Assembly: GCA_964481425.1 (NCBI GenBank)
Contig: CAYZTM010000012.1
Coordinates: 39,295 to 103,294, forward strand
Source of the DNA: MKUN01 sp964481425
Lineage (GTDB): Bacteria; Bacteroidota; Bacteroidia; Chitinophagales; Chitinophagaceae
Length of the DNA: 64,000 nt
Reading direction: 5' to 3'
Shown: positions 37,090 through 45,197 of the stretch, one piece after another
Position numbering within the stretch: the stretch's first letter is position 1
Layout of the letters: each line of letters opens with the position of its first letter
Program-made: the position numbers and the translations under genes
The notes under the pieces: model-generated
Told to the model about the DNA's origin: nothing
The model's database searches: none
Seen by the model: only the letters and a program-made list of their open reading frames with translations

Positions 37090-37869
37090 ATGAAAAAACT
37101 GCTCCTTACTGCCTGCATGCTTGGCCTGGTGCAATTGCTCAATGCACAAAACACAGCCGGGACCATCACGTATACCGAAACCGTAAAAATGAATATTGAT
37201 CTTGGCGGGGATGTTGACATCAACTCCGGCGGTGACGTGAATGCTGAGCAAATACGCAATATGATCCCCAAGGAACAACACATGAAAAAGGTGCTGTACT
37301 ACAACGAGGAAGCTGCCCTGTACCTGAACGATAAAAAAAAGGAGCAGGAGACCAATGACTTCGAGCATAATGATGGCAATATGCGTGTGGTTTTCAAAGT
37401 AGCCAGACCTGAGGATATCGTTTACACGTCGTTAAAGGAAGCTAAACTCATAGAGCAACGCGACTTTATGGGCAGGAAATTTCTTATTACATCCGCTATC
37501 GACAAACCTAAGTGGAAGATGACTGGCGGACAGAAGAGTATCCTGGGTTATCCTTGCCAGGAAGCCGTAATGCAAAAGGACAAGGACACTATTACTGCCT
37601 GGTTTACCGCGGCCATACCTGTCTCTGCCGGGCCCCATGGTTTTTCAGGCTTGCCGGGTATGATACTTGAAGCTAAACAAAACAGCCAGTTGACGCTAAA
37701 GGCCGATGAGGTGGTATTCGGTGCCGATAACAGTAAGCTGATAGTGAAGCCAAAGGAAGGAAAAAAGGTGACCAAAGAAGAATATGAGGCAATTGTACAA
37801 AAGAAACAAAAAGAGATGATGGAAGAAAATGGTGGCAATGGCAATGTAATTATAAAAGTAAGGAGGTAG
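37090..37869 (+). CDS. GLPGLI family protein
   Basis: 259 residues with a signal peptide ending LLNAQ. The defining motif appears as GFSGLPGMILEAK near residue 190, preceded by the family pattern ILGYPCQEA and TAWFTAAIPVSAGP. GLPGLI proteins are Bacteroidota periplasmic proteins of unknown function that usually precede a TonB-receptor-like barrel, as here (6 bp gap). The Lys/Glu-rich C terminus is less conserved. Divergent from the two-component system across a 127-bp spacer. Confidence 0.92.
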   Translation: MKKLLLTACMLGLVQLLNAQNTAGTITYTETVKMNIDLGGDVDINSGGDVNAEQIRNMIPKEQHMKKVLYYNEEAALYLNDKKKEQETNDFEHNDGNMRVVFKVARPEDIVYTSLKEAKLIEQRDFMGRKFLITSAIDKPKWKMTGGQKSILGYPCQEAVMQKDKDTITAWFTAAIPVSAGPHGFSGLPGMILEAKQNSQLTLKADEVVFGADNSKLIVKPKEGKKVTKEEYEAIVQKKQKEMMEENGGNGNVIIKVRR

Positions 37870-37875
37870 TGAATT

Positions 37876-40638
37876 ATGAGGGTATTTAAATTATTAGCAA
37901 TACTATTGTTCTGTTGCCATGAAAGCGTGCTTGCCCAGCAATATGATATAAAGGGGAGTATAGTTGACGAAAAGGCTGTACCGCTTCCATACACTTCTGT
38001 GTCCCTGCTCTATCCGGCTGATTCTACACTGGCATTCTTTGGTATCAGTAACGACAATGGCTTCTTCGAAGTAAAGGGTATTACAAAAGGTACTTACCTC
38101 TTGCAGGTGGCCATGCTTGGTTTTCGTACGTATTACAGGTTGGTCGCCGTACCTGCTGAGAAAGGAGATAATATAGGTATCATTGTATTAAAAGAGCTAC
38201 CACTCGATCTTAAAGAGGTGCAGGTGAATGGGGAAAAGGTGCCGCTGATGCTTAAAGGCGATACCGTTGAGTACAATGCAGGCGCCTACAAAGTAAAACC
38301 GGATGCCAACGTGGAAGACCTGTTACGGAAGTTGCCGGGAGTGCAGGTGGACAAAGCGGGGAATATAAAGGCACAAGGTAAGGATGTACAGCGGGTCACT
38401 GTGGACGGTAAGGACTTTTTTGGGAATGACCCGAAGATAGCCACGAAGAACCTGCCTGCCGATGCCATTAATAAAGTGCAGGTCTTTGACCGCCATTCCG
38501 ACCAGTCGGCCTTTACAGGTATCGATGATGGTACCCGCGATAAGACCATTAACCTTACACTGAAAGAGGATAAGAAACATGGCTATTTCGGTGATGTACA
38601 GGCAGGCTACGGTACCGCCGACCATTACAAGTTCAGCGGTAAGATCTATAAGTTTGGTAAGAAGACCCAGCTTGCCGCACTGGCCATGCTGAATAACATC
38701 AACGAGTTCGGCTTCACCTTCCGGGACTATCTTGATTTCAACGGCGGCCTCCGGGGCATGATGAGCGGCAGCGGCAGCATGAGCTTCCGTATTGATGGCT
38801 CTATGCCGGTGAATTTTGGCCAGCCTGTTACCGGGCTGGTGACCTCGGGCGCGGGTGGCCTCAATTTCAACTATGAACCACGCGACAAAAACCGCCTGAA
38901 CATCAGCTACCTCGGCAACGGGGCCGGCAAGAAACTCATGCAACAGACCAATACGAAGAACTATACCGATAATGGTTCTTTTGTCACCGATGATAATTCC
39001 GATGAGGATTCCCGGGATTGGGGCCACAGGCTCAATTTTAGTTGGAACAATGAGCTTGACTCGATGAAGCAACTACTATTGAACGGTAATGCGACCTTGA
39101 GCACCGCATATACCCGCCGGGTACTGGCCTCGTCTACCTATATACGCGATGTGGTGTTCAATAAGCTGCAAAGCCAGACTAACGATAACGGTAATGATGT
39201 CGACGGGAAGGTTGATGTCTCTTACCTGCAGCGCTACAAAGGCCGGTGGCCGGTATTTAAGGTGTTTGGGAATGGCAGTTTTAATAAAGGGCTTACCCGT
39301 ACCCAGTGGGACAATGCCACTACTTATTTTGATAATATGCACCAGACCCTCTATGATGATCAGTACCGCGATGACCATACCGACAAACTGGTGTATTCAC
39401 TGGGTACGTCCGTTGTAAGGGCCCTGGGCAATAGTTATTACCTGGAGCCGGAGCTTACTGCCGCCAACGACGATGACCATATCATGCGCGCGCAAGGCTA
39501 TATGCCCCGGGAGGCCGGCAGTATCGACTCTCTGAGCCCGGACTATCGCCGAACTTTTCGCTGGCTGAAACCGGCCCTTGGGTTGAGGAGGAGCACCGAT
39601 AAGGTACAGTTCAATGCAGGCCTTGACCTGCAGCTTGCCTCGTTGGGCAGCTCATTGCCGGGTACGGATGAGCAGGCAAAGGGTTACTACTATCTACTGC
39701 CATCGGTATTGTGGCAAAAAGAGTATGGTATTGGCCGGAACATCGGGCTCTCGTACAATTCAGCAGTGGCGGCGCCTTCGGCGCAGCAAATGCTGCCCTT
39801 AGCCAATACGGTCAACCCGCTTTTCGTGAACAGCGGCAACAGGTCGCTGCGCCCGGAGTACAGTCATACCTTCAATGCCAACTGGCTACGGTTCGACCAG
39901 TTCTCATCCACCTCTCTCTTCGCCAACCTTACCCTGAGGTATACGCATGATAAGATCAACTGGGCACGGAGGGTGGATGCGGGACTGGCGCAGTATGCTA
40001 TGCTGGTCAATGTGCCGGATGATTACGACCTGCATGGCAGGGTGGAGTTCTCCACTCCTGTCCGGAAACTGGGTATTGATGTTAGCCTATCGCTGGATGA
40101 GCAATACGACAGGGGCATGAGCCTTGTCAATGATGTGTATAATACCAACAATACCTTTACTCATGGCTTTGAGCTTACTGTGGGTAACAGGAAGAAGGAA
40201 AAATGGGATGCCAGCCTCAGTAGCTTTATCAATATCTCCGACTCAAAATATTCCATAGAGCGATCGCTGAACAATACCTTCTATAACTATGGGGGCACGG
40301 CACAGCTCAGCTGGGGGCCCGGCGACCATTGGTATTTCATGACGAGCTGCGACCTTAATATATACGATGCCAAAAGCTTCGATGAGTCGGTGAGCATTCC
40401 ATTGCTGAAGGCGGAGGCATCCTGGTACTTTCTTAAGGCGAAGCGGGCTGTATTAACGCTGGATGCTTTTGATATACTGAACCGCAATACGGGCATTACC
40501 CGTATCAGCCAGCTCAATTACCTGCAGGAGAAGCGATCGAACATCATAGGCCGGTATTTTATGCTGTCCTTCAAATACAGGCTCAATAAAGTGGGCGGTG
40601 ATCCTGAGCACAGCGGCATCCATATCGATGTAAAATAG
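37876..40638 (+). CDS. TonB-receptor-like outer-membrane protein (beta-barrel family 3)
   Basis: 920 residues: signal peptide (ending VLAQ), an N-terminal carboxypeptidase-regulatory-like beta-sandwich (about 22-105, YDIKGSIVDEKAVPLPYTSV), a plug-like region (VEDLLRKLPGVQVDKAGNI, VTVDGKDFFGNDP), and a C-terminal barrel of repeated amphipathic strands with YSLGTSVVRALGNSYYLEPE. This is the outer-membrane-protein beta-barrel family common in Bacteroidota; most members have no assigned substrate. No TonB box was identified with certainty. Likely forms a functional unit with the GLPGLI protein. Confidence 0.9.
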   Translation: MRVFKLLAILLFCCHESVLAQQYDIKGSIVDEKAVPLPYTSVSLLYPADSTLAFFGISNDNGFFEVKGITKGTYLLQVAMLGFRTYYRLVAVPAEKGDNIGIIVLKELPLDLKEVQVNGEKVPLMLKGDTVEYNAGAYKVKPDANVEDLLRKLPGVQVDKAGNIKAQGKDVQRVTVDGKDFFGNDPKIATKNLPADAINKVQVFDRHSDQSAFTGIDDGTRDKTINLTLKEDKKHGYFGDVQAGYGTADHYKFSGKIYKFGKKTQLAALAMLNNINEFGFTFRDYLDFNGGLRGMMSGSGSMSFRIDGSMPVNFGQPVTGLVTSGAGGLNFNYEPRDKNRLNISYLGNGAGKKLMQQTNTKNYTDNGSFVTDDNSDEDSRDWGHRLNFSWNNELDSMKQLLLNGNATLSTAYTRRVLASSTYIRDVVFNKLQSQTNDNGNDVDGKVDVSYLQRYKGRWPVFKVFGNGSFNKGLTRTQWDNATTYFDNMHQTLYDDQYRDDHTDKLVYSLGTSVVRALGNSYYLEPELTAANDDDHIMRAQGYMPREAGSIDSLSPDYRRTFRWLKPALGLRRSTDKVQFNAGLDLQLASLGSSLPGTDEQAKGYYYLLPSVLWQKEYGIGRNIGLSYNSAVAAPSAQQMLPLANTVNPLFVNSGNRSLRPEYSHTFNANWLRFDQFSSTSLFANLTLRYTHDKINWARRVDAGLAQYAMLVNVPDDYDLHGRVEFSTPVRKLGIDVSLSLDEQYDRGMSLVNDVYNTNNTFTHGFELTVGNRKKEKWDASLSSFINISDSKYSIERSLNNTFYNYGGTAQLSWGPGDHWYFMTSCDLNIYDAKSFDESVSIPLLKAEASWYFLKAKRAVLTLDAFDILNRNTGITRISQLNYLQEKRSNIIGRYFMLSFKYRLNKVGGDPEHSGIHIDVK

Positions 40639-40689
40639 GTTGCTGATAATGAGGTGTTGATATTCAGTACATTCCGTAAATTGCCGCTG

Positions 40690-41256
40690 ATGGCAACTTT
40701 CAAGGGCACAGAATATGCGCGGCTGGAGACCGATAGGCTCCTGCTCATCGGTATGACGCCTGCCATGAACGATACACTTTTCAGGCACTGTAGCGATGAG
40801 GAGATAGTGGACTTCCTGCACCTGGAAAGTATGGAAGACTACGAGATAGACCGCCAGAAATACTTTGCCGGGCTCAATACCTACCGCACATCTTACTGCA
40901 ACTTTGTATTGATAGATAAGCGAAGTGGCAGGTTCATAGGCCGCTGCGGGCTGCATACCATACTGCTGCAGCACAACCGTGCGGAGATAGGCTATGCCAT
41001 GAATAGCGACAGTGATAAACGTAAAGGCTATATGAGCGAGGCTGTGGCTGCTGTTATCGAATACGGTTTTATGCAGCTGGGCCTCAACCGTATAGAGGCC
41101 TTCGTAGGGCCGGGGAATAGTGCATCCAACAGGCTGATGGAAAAGTTCGGCTTTACAAAAGAGGGGCTGCTGCGCGAGCATTTCTGCTGGAATGGCGTGA
41201 CGGAAGATTCGTATTGTTACTCGCTGCTGAAGCGCGAGTACGATGAGCTTACTTAG
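40690..41256 (+). CDS. GNAT family N-acetyltransferase (RimJ/RimL-like)
   Basis: 188 residues from ATG 40690; a GTG at 40654 would add 12 residues with no family similarity. Opening LETDRLLLIGMTPAM, then FIGRCGLHTI and EIGYAMNSDSDKRKGYMSEA with the acetyl-CoA-binding R/KxxGYM motif, and the C-terminal NSASNRLMEKFGFTKEGLLR are typical of RimJ/RimL-type acetyltransferases acting on ribosomal or other N termini. Substrate unknown. The 3' end overlaps the convergent NYN gene by 8 bp. Confidence 0.88.
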   Translation: MATFKGTEYARLETDRLLLIGMTPAMNDTLFRHCSDEEIVDFLHLESMEDYEIDRQKYFAGLNTYRTSYCNFVLIDKRSGRFIGRCGLHTILLQHNRAEIGYAMNSDSDKRKGYMSEAVAAVIEYGFMQLGLNRIEAFVGPGNSASNRLMEKFGFTKEGLLREHFCWNGVTEDSYCYSLLKREYDELT

Positions 41257-42058
41257 CTTTCGTATTTTTCCTTGCTGCGGGCTTCTCTGCTTTCTTTTGC
41301 TGTGCCGCTCTTTTATTGCGGATGTATACCAGTTTATTATCCCCGCGTTCCGATGTGCGTTCTTCCACCTCTACGGTATCAAGGCTCTTGATGAGTTGCG
41401 ATAGCTTTTTAAAGCCATAGTTGCGCGGGTCAAAATCGGGGCGTTTTTTCAGGATCAGGTTGCCGAGGTCGCCGAGGAAGGCCCAGCCCGATTCATTGCC
41501 CAGGTCGTTCAGGGAGGATGAGATGAGGTTGAGCATCTTCTTGTCGAGCTTGCTGAGCGAGCGCCTGTGCTCGTGGCCATGTTCCCGTTTGTCCTCCTTT
41601 TCTTCTTCTTCGTTTTCTTTCAGTATCTCGATGTAGATGAACTTGTCGCAGGCCGATATGAAGGCCGTGGGTGTCTTTTGCTCGCCCATGCCGATCACCT
41701 TCATGCCTGCCTCGCGCAGGCGCACGGCCAGCCGGGTGAAGTCGCTGTCGCTGGACACGATGCAGAAGCCGTCCACACGGCCGCTGTAGAGTATGTCCAT
41801 AGCATCAATGATCATGGCGCTGTCGGTAGCGTTCTTGCCGCTGGTGTAGCTGTATTGCTGCACCGGGGTGATGGCATGCTCCAGCAGTACGCCCTTCCAG
41901 CCGCTCACGGTGGGTTTGGTCCAGTCGCCATAGATGCGCTTGAAGGTAGGGGTGCCATACTTGGCTATCTCTTCCAGCATGCCGCTGATATTGCTGTAGG
42001 GCACATTATCTGCATCTATCAGCACTGCATAGCGTAGGTCGTTATTGTTCTTTTCCAT
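41249..42058 (-). CDS. NYN-domain (LabA/DUF88-like) protein with LOTUS domain
   Basis: 269 residues from ATG 42058 (a TTG at 42076 is in frame but less likely). Residues about 7-145 are a NYN/PIN-like putative RNase: VLIDADNVP, KNATDSAMIIDAMDIL and VSSDSDFTRLAVRLREAGM carry the acidic active-site residues. Residues about 170-245 match an OST-HTH/LOTUS RNA-binding domain (SSLNDLGNESGWAFLGDLG, RNYGFKKLSQLIKSLD). The C-terminal tail is Lys/Ala-rich. The pair of domains suggests an RNA-binding nuclease or RNA-control factor; target unknown. Confidence 0.9.
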   Translation of the reverse strand: MEKNNNDLRYAVLIDADNVPYSNISGMLEEIAKYGTPTFKRIYGDWTKPTVSGWKGVLLEHAITPVQQYSYTSGKNATDSAMIIDAMDILYSGRVDGFCIVSSDSDFTRLAVRLREAGMKVIGMGEQKTPTAFISACDKFIYIEILKENEEEEKEDKREHGHEHRRSLSKLDKKMLNLISSSLNDLGNESGWAFLGDLGNLILKKRPDFDPRNYGFKKLSQLIKSLDTVEVEERTSERGDNKLVYIRNKRAAQQKKAEKPAARKNTKAK

Positions 42059-42517
42059 ACTATTCGCTTGGGTCAATCTAAGTTAGTGTATAATAGTAAT
42101 ATCCTGTATGAAATAGGACATTCGCATTATGATAAATAGTTATTTCCGGTTTTATTTCCTGTTTAGTTATTTCCGGTTGGGAATGGTTGAATCGGGGTAA
42201 ATGCCCGCCGGTGGCTATGTAGAGAAAAAATAGTTATTTCCTGTTGTTACCTATTTGTCTTTAAAAGGAGACAAGCTTGAGCATTTAACCGCAAAGACAC
42301 TAAGGCGCAAAGTAGTATTCAGATGCATAGATGTAAAGGGATATAAGGTTAGCCCGAGGCACCGGGTAAACGACAAAGTTACGAAGCGAATGCAGGGCTT
42401 AGCTAAAATGGGGATAAGTTGTGATAGGGGCGAAATTTTGAATGTGAAGGCTGCCCGTCGGGTATCGCATTTATTTTATCAGTAAATTTGATAAGATATT
42501 ATATTAATGCAGTACCT
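42059..42517. other. Spacer without a convincing gene, carrying a repeated 15-bp motif
   Basis: This 0.46-kb region has two copies of TAGTTATTTCCGGTT (42137-42151, 42164-42178), a close copy TAGTTATTTCCTGTT (42231-42245) and a partial one (42151-42163). Further right is a GCAAAG-containing stretch (about 42285-42310) with imperfect internal repeats of a kind often seen between genes. A TTG-started 76-codon frame (42255-42485) crosses it but looks non-coding. Confidence 0.6.
42137..42245 (+). repeat. Direct repeats of TAGTTATTTCCGGTT
   Basis: Two exact and two variant copies of a 13-15-bp motif lie within 109 bp upstream of the NYN gene and of the T9SS cassette. Copies one to three are back to back; the fourth is 52 bp away. 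Could be regulator sites or remnants of slippage. Confidence 0.7.
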
Positions 42518-43855
42518 ATGCGAAAACTATATACCATATTTATTTTGTTTGCTGCGCTGGGGGCGAGAGGGCAGGTGATTACGACTGTGGCGGGGGGAGC
42601 TACAGGTCACAGTGGGTATTGGGGAGAAGGCGGCCTTGCAATACAAGCGCAGCTTAGCACATGTGGTGCTGTTGCGGTAGATTCCGCTGGGAATATTTAT
42701 ATAGGCGATAAGGACAGAATTGAAAAAGTGGACCCATCTTCTGGTATAATAAATACGATAGCGGGAACAGGTATATTGGGATATAACGGAGATAGTATTC
42801 CTGCTTCGACAGCACAACTTAATTGGGCCTCCTTTCTGAGTTTCGATCAAGCTGAGAATATTTACATTAGTGATGGTCAGAACAACAGAATTAGGAAAAT
42901 AGATGCTAATACTGGATTAATTAGCACATATGCAGGCAATGGTATACAAGGTAGTGATGGTGATGGTGGGGTTGCTACAATGGCAAAAATTGCCGTTGGC
43001 AAAACTGCCTGGGACGTATATGGGAATATGTACGTTGGTGATTTATACAAGATTCGAAAAGTTTCCCCGTCAGGCATAATTACAACCATTGCAGGAACAG
43101 GATTGCCAGGTGCCACGGGAGAAGGAGTGCCTGCAATATCAACAAATATTGGCATCCCTCATGGCATTACTACAGACATGTATGGTAACGTGTATTTTGC
43201 AGATTCTACTGGAGCAGTGCGTAAGATCACAATTTCCACCGGAATAATTAATCGAATAGCAGGGACAGGAGATAATATTCGTACACCATACTCAGGCGAT
43301 GGTATTTATGCAACAAGTTGTCATATTAGCCCACTTGATGTTTATGTAGACGAAGATCAAAATGTATATATAGCAGATGGAAATAATAACAGAGTAGAGA
43401 AAGTTGATACAAATGGAATTATTCATACTGTCGCTGGAAACGGTATCGCTGGTTTTGATGGTGATGGTGGTGTTGCATTGAGTGCAAAATTGAACTATCC
43501 TCAAAATATTACGTTTGATAGGTGTGGCAACATGTATATTGCTGATTGTTATAATAAACGCATTCGTAAAGTTACTTTCAATTCCGATTGTGTACTTGGT
43601 GTAAAAGATAAACGGAAGGATACAAGGCCGCTCAGCGTTTACCCCAACCCTGTGCGAGGTGGCCTCAGCCTAACCCTCTCCAAAGGAGAGGGAAGCATAG
43701 GACGTGAAACGCTCTGCATCACAAATACCATAGGGCAGGTACTACTGCAAAAGGAATGCACAGGCACCAAGACCAGTATTGATGTGAGCGGCCTGCCCGC
43801 GGGGCTGTATATGCTGCGTGTGGGTGATGCTGTGGGGAGGTTTGTAAAAGAATAA
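42518..43855 (+). CDS. NHL-repeat propeller protein with T9SS type A sorting domain (cassette gene 1)
   Basis: 445 residues from ATG 42518. Signal peptide MRKLYTIFILFAALGARGQ, then six NHL repeats of about 55-60 residues (such as AVAVDSAGNIYIGD, NRIRKIDANTGLIST, NRVEKVDTNGIIHTVAGNG), likely a six-bladed beta-propeller, then a type A sorting domain (VYPNPVRGGLS to VGRFVKE). NHL propellers usually bind proteins or ligands; no catalytic site is visible. The sorting domain has a short extra segment encoded by a palindrome at 43674-43692. The stop is 3 bp from the start of gene 2. Confidence 0.9.
   Translation: MRKLYTIFILFAALGARGQVITTVAGGATGHSGYWGEGGLAIQAQLSTCGAVAVDSAGNIYIGDKDRIEKVDPSSGIINTIAGTGILGYNGDSIPASTAQLNWASFLSFDQAENIYISDGQNNRIRKIDANTGLISTYAGNGIQGSDGDGGVATMAKIAVGKTAWDVYGNMYVGDLYKIRKVSPSGIITTIAGTGLPGATGEGVPAISTNIGIPHGITTDMYGNVYFADSTGAVRKITISTGIINRIAGTGDNIRTPYSGDGIYATSCHISPLDVYVDEDQNVYIADGNNNRVEKVDTNGIIHTVAGNGIAGFDGDGGVALSAKLNYPQNITFDRCGNMYIADCYNKRIRKVTFNSDCVLGVKDKRKDTRPLSVYPNPVRGGLSLTLSKGEGSIGRETLCITNTIGQVLLQKECTGTKTSIDVSGLPAGLYMLRVGDAVGRFVKE
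43674..43692. repeat. Palindrome CCCTCTCC-AAA-GGAGAGGG inside the sorting domain
   Basis: A perfect 8-bp inverted repeat with a 3-nt loop within coding sequence of cassette gene 1. Genes 2 and 3 lack it at the equivalent place, where their sequence runs directly from YPNPV[RQ]GQLTVAG into MLCITNTIG. It therefore looks like a small in-frame insertion. Confidence 0.6.
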
Positions 43856-43858
43856 ACG

Positions 43859-45194
43859 ATGCGAAAACTATATACCATATTTATTTTGTTTGCTGCGCTG
43901 GGGGCGAGGGGCCAGGTGCCAGGTGATTACGACGGTGGCGGGGAATGGTGACTATGGCTATAATGGTGATAGCATTTTAGCTACAAATGCTAAGCTGGAC
44001 CAACCATTTGACGTAGCTGTCGATAAAAATGGGAATGTATATGTAGCCGATTGGTTTAATGATCGTGTAAGGAAAATTAATTCGTATGGCATTATAAGTA
44101 CTATTGGCGGGAATGGTATCTATGATTATACTGGTGACGGAGGGCCGGCAATAGCGGGTACATTCAGAGGCCCGGGGGCTGTAGCGATTGATGAAGTAGG
44201 CAATGTGTATGTATGCGACGCAGGTAATCATGTAGTGCGCAAAATAGATACATCGGGTATCATTACCACATTTGCAGGGAACGGAATTGGAGCCGGAGGA
44301 ATAAATGGTACTTACAGTGGTGATGGTGGGCCTGCAAACCTTGCGGGTTTGAATGCTCCAAATGGAATAGCTATTGACACCTTTGGGAACGTATACATAG
44401 CTGACATGCAAAACCAAAGAATACGCAAAGTTGATACTAGTGGTATAATCCACACAATAGCTGGAACAGGTACAAACGGGTTTAATGGTGATGGTGGGTT
44501 GGCAGATACGAGTTTACTCAATTATCCCATGTGTGTAGCGGTGGATTTTCTTGGTAATATTTATGTAACGGACAATAGCAATAACCGTGTTCGCAGAATT
44601 AACAATTCGGGTATCATCTCAACCATAGCAGGTGATGGGAACTTTAATTCAAACGGTGATGGTGGCCCTGCGGTCTTAGCCGAACTTAACCCAGAGGGCA
44701 TAGCAGTGGATAATGTTGGTAGAATTTATGTTTCTGAAACACTAAAAAATAAAGTCCGCCTAATTGACACAAATGGAATTATAACGACCATAGCCGGTAC
44801 AGGTATTGCAGGATATAACGGAGACAGTATACGTGCTGATTCTGCAAAGTTATATTCGCCAGTAGGTGTTGAGGTGGATCAATTTGGTAATCTATACATT
44901 GCAGATGAAGATAACTACCGGATACGGAAGGTTGTAGATACGACCAGTCATCCTGAAAGTGTGCGGAGAATGGTGCCGGCCAGTATTGTAAATGTATATC
45001 CCAACCCTGTGCGGGGGCAGTTGACAGTGGCAGGTAGCAGCGGTGAAATGCTCTGTATCACAAACACCATAGGGCAGGTAATACTGCAAAAGGAATGCAC
45101 CGGCACAAAGACCAGTATTGATGTTAGTGGCCTGCCTGCAGGGCTTTATATGCTGCGTGTGGGTGATGCTGTGGGACGGTTTGTAAAAGAATAA
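43859..45194 (+). pseudogene. NHL-repeat T9SS protein frameshifted after the signal peptide (cassette gene 2)
   Basis: The ATG at 43859 starts the same signal peptide as genes 1 and 3, but a 7-bp tandem duplication CCAGGTG-CCAGGTG (43912-43925) shifts the frame, and translation stops at TGA 43949 after 30 residues. Removing one copy restores QVITTVAGNGDY and an open frame through six NHL repeats (such as GNVYVADWFNDRVRKI) and a type A sorting domain (VYPNPVRGQLTVAGS to VGRFVKE) to 45194. The downstream frame has no other damage, so it is either a very recent pseudogene, a slip-strand OFF state, or a sequence error. An internal TTG at 43890 would give a product lacking the signal. Confidence 0.75.
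43912..43925 (+). repeat. 7-bp tandem duplication CCAGGTG x2 causing the frameshift
   Basis: Genes 1 and 3 have one copy at the same position (gene 1 with GGGCAGGTG, gene 3 with GGGCCAGGTG). The second copy is directly adjacent, as expected from slipped-strand replication. Confidence 0.88.
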
Positions 45195-45197
45195 ACG

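Noticed and set aside
38323..39072. A 249-codon minus-strand frame inside the TonB-receptor-like gene
   Set aside because: It is opposite a well-supported barrel protein and rich in Ile/Val/His/Ala without a coherent pattern.
42255..42485. A 76-codon frame in the spacer before the T9SS cassette
   Set aside because: It starts at TTG, crosses a GCAAAG-rich intergenic-type repeat (LTAKTLRRK), and its composition is not protein-like.
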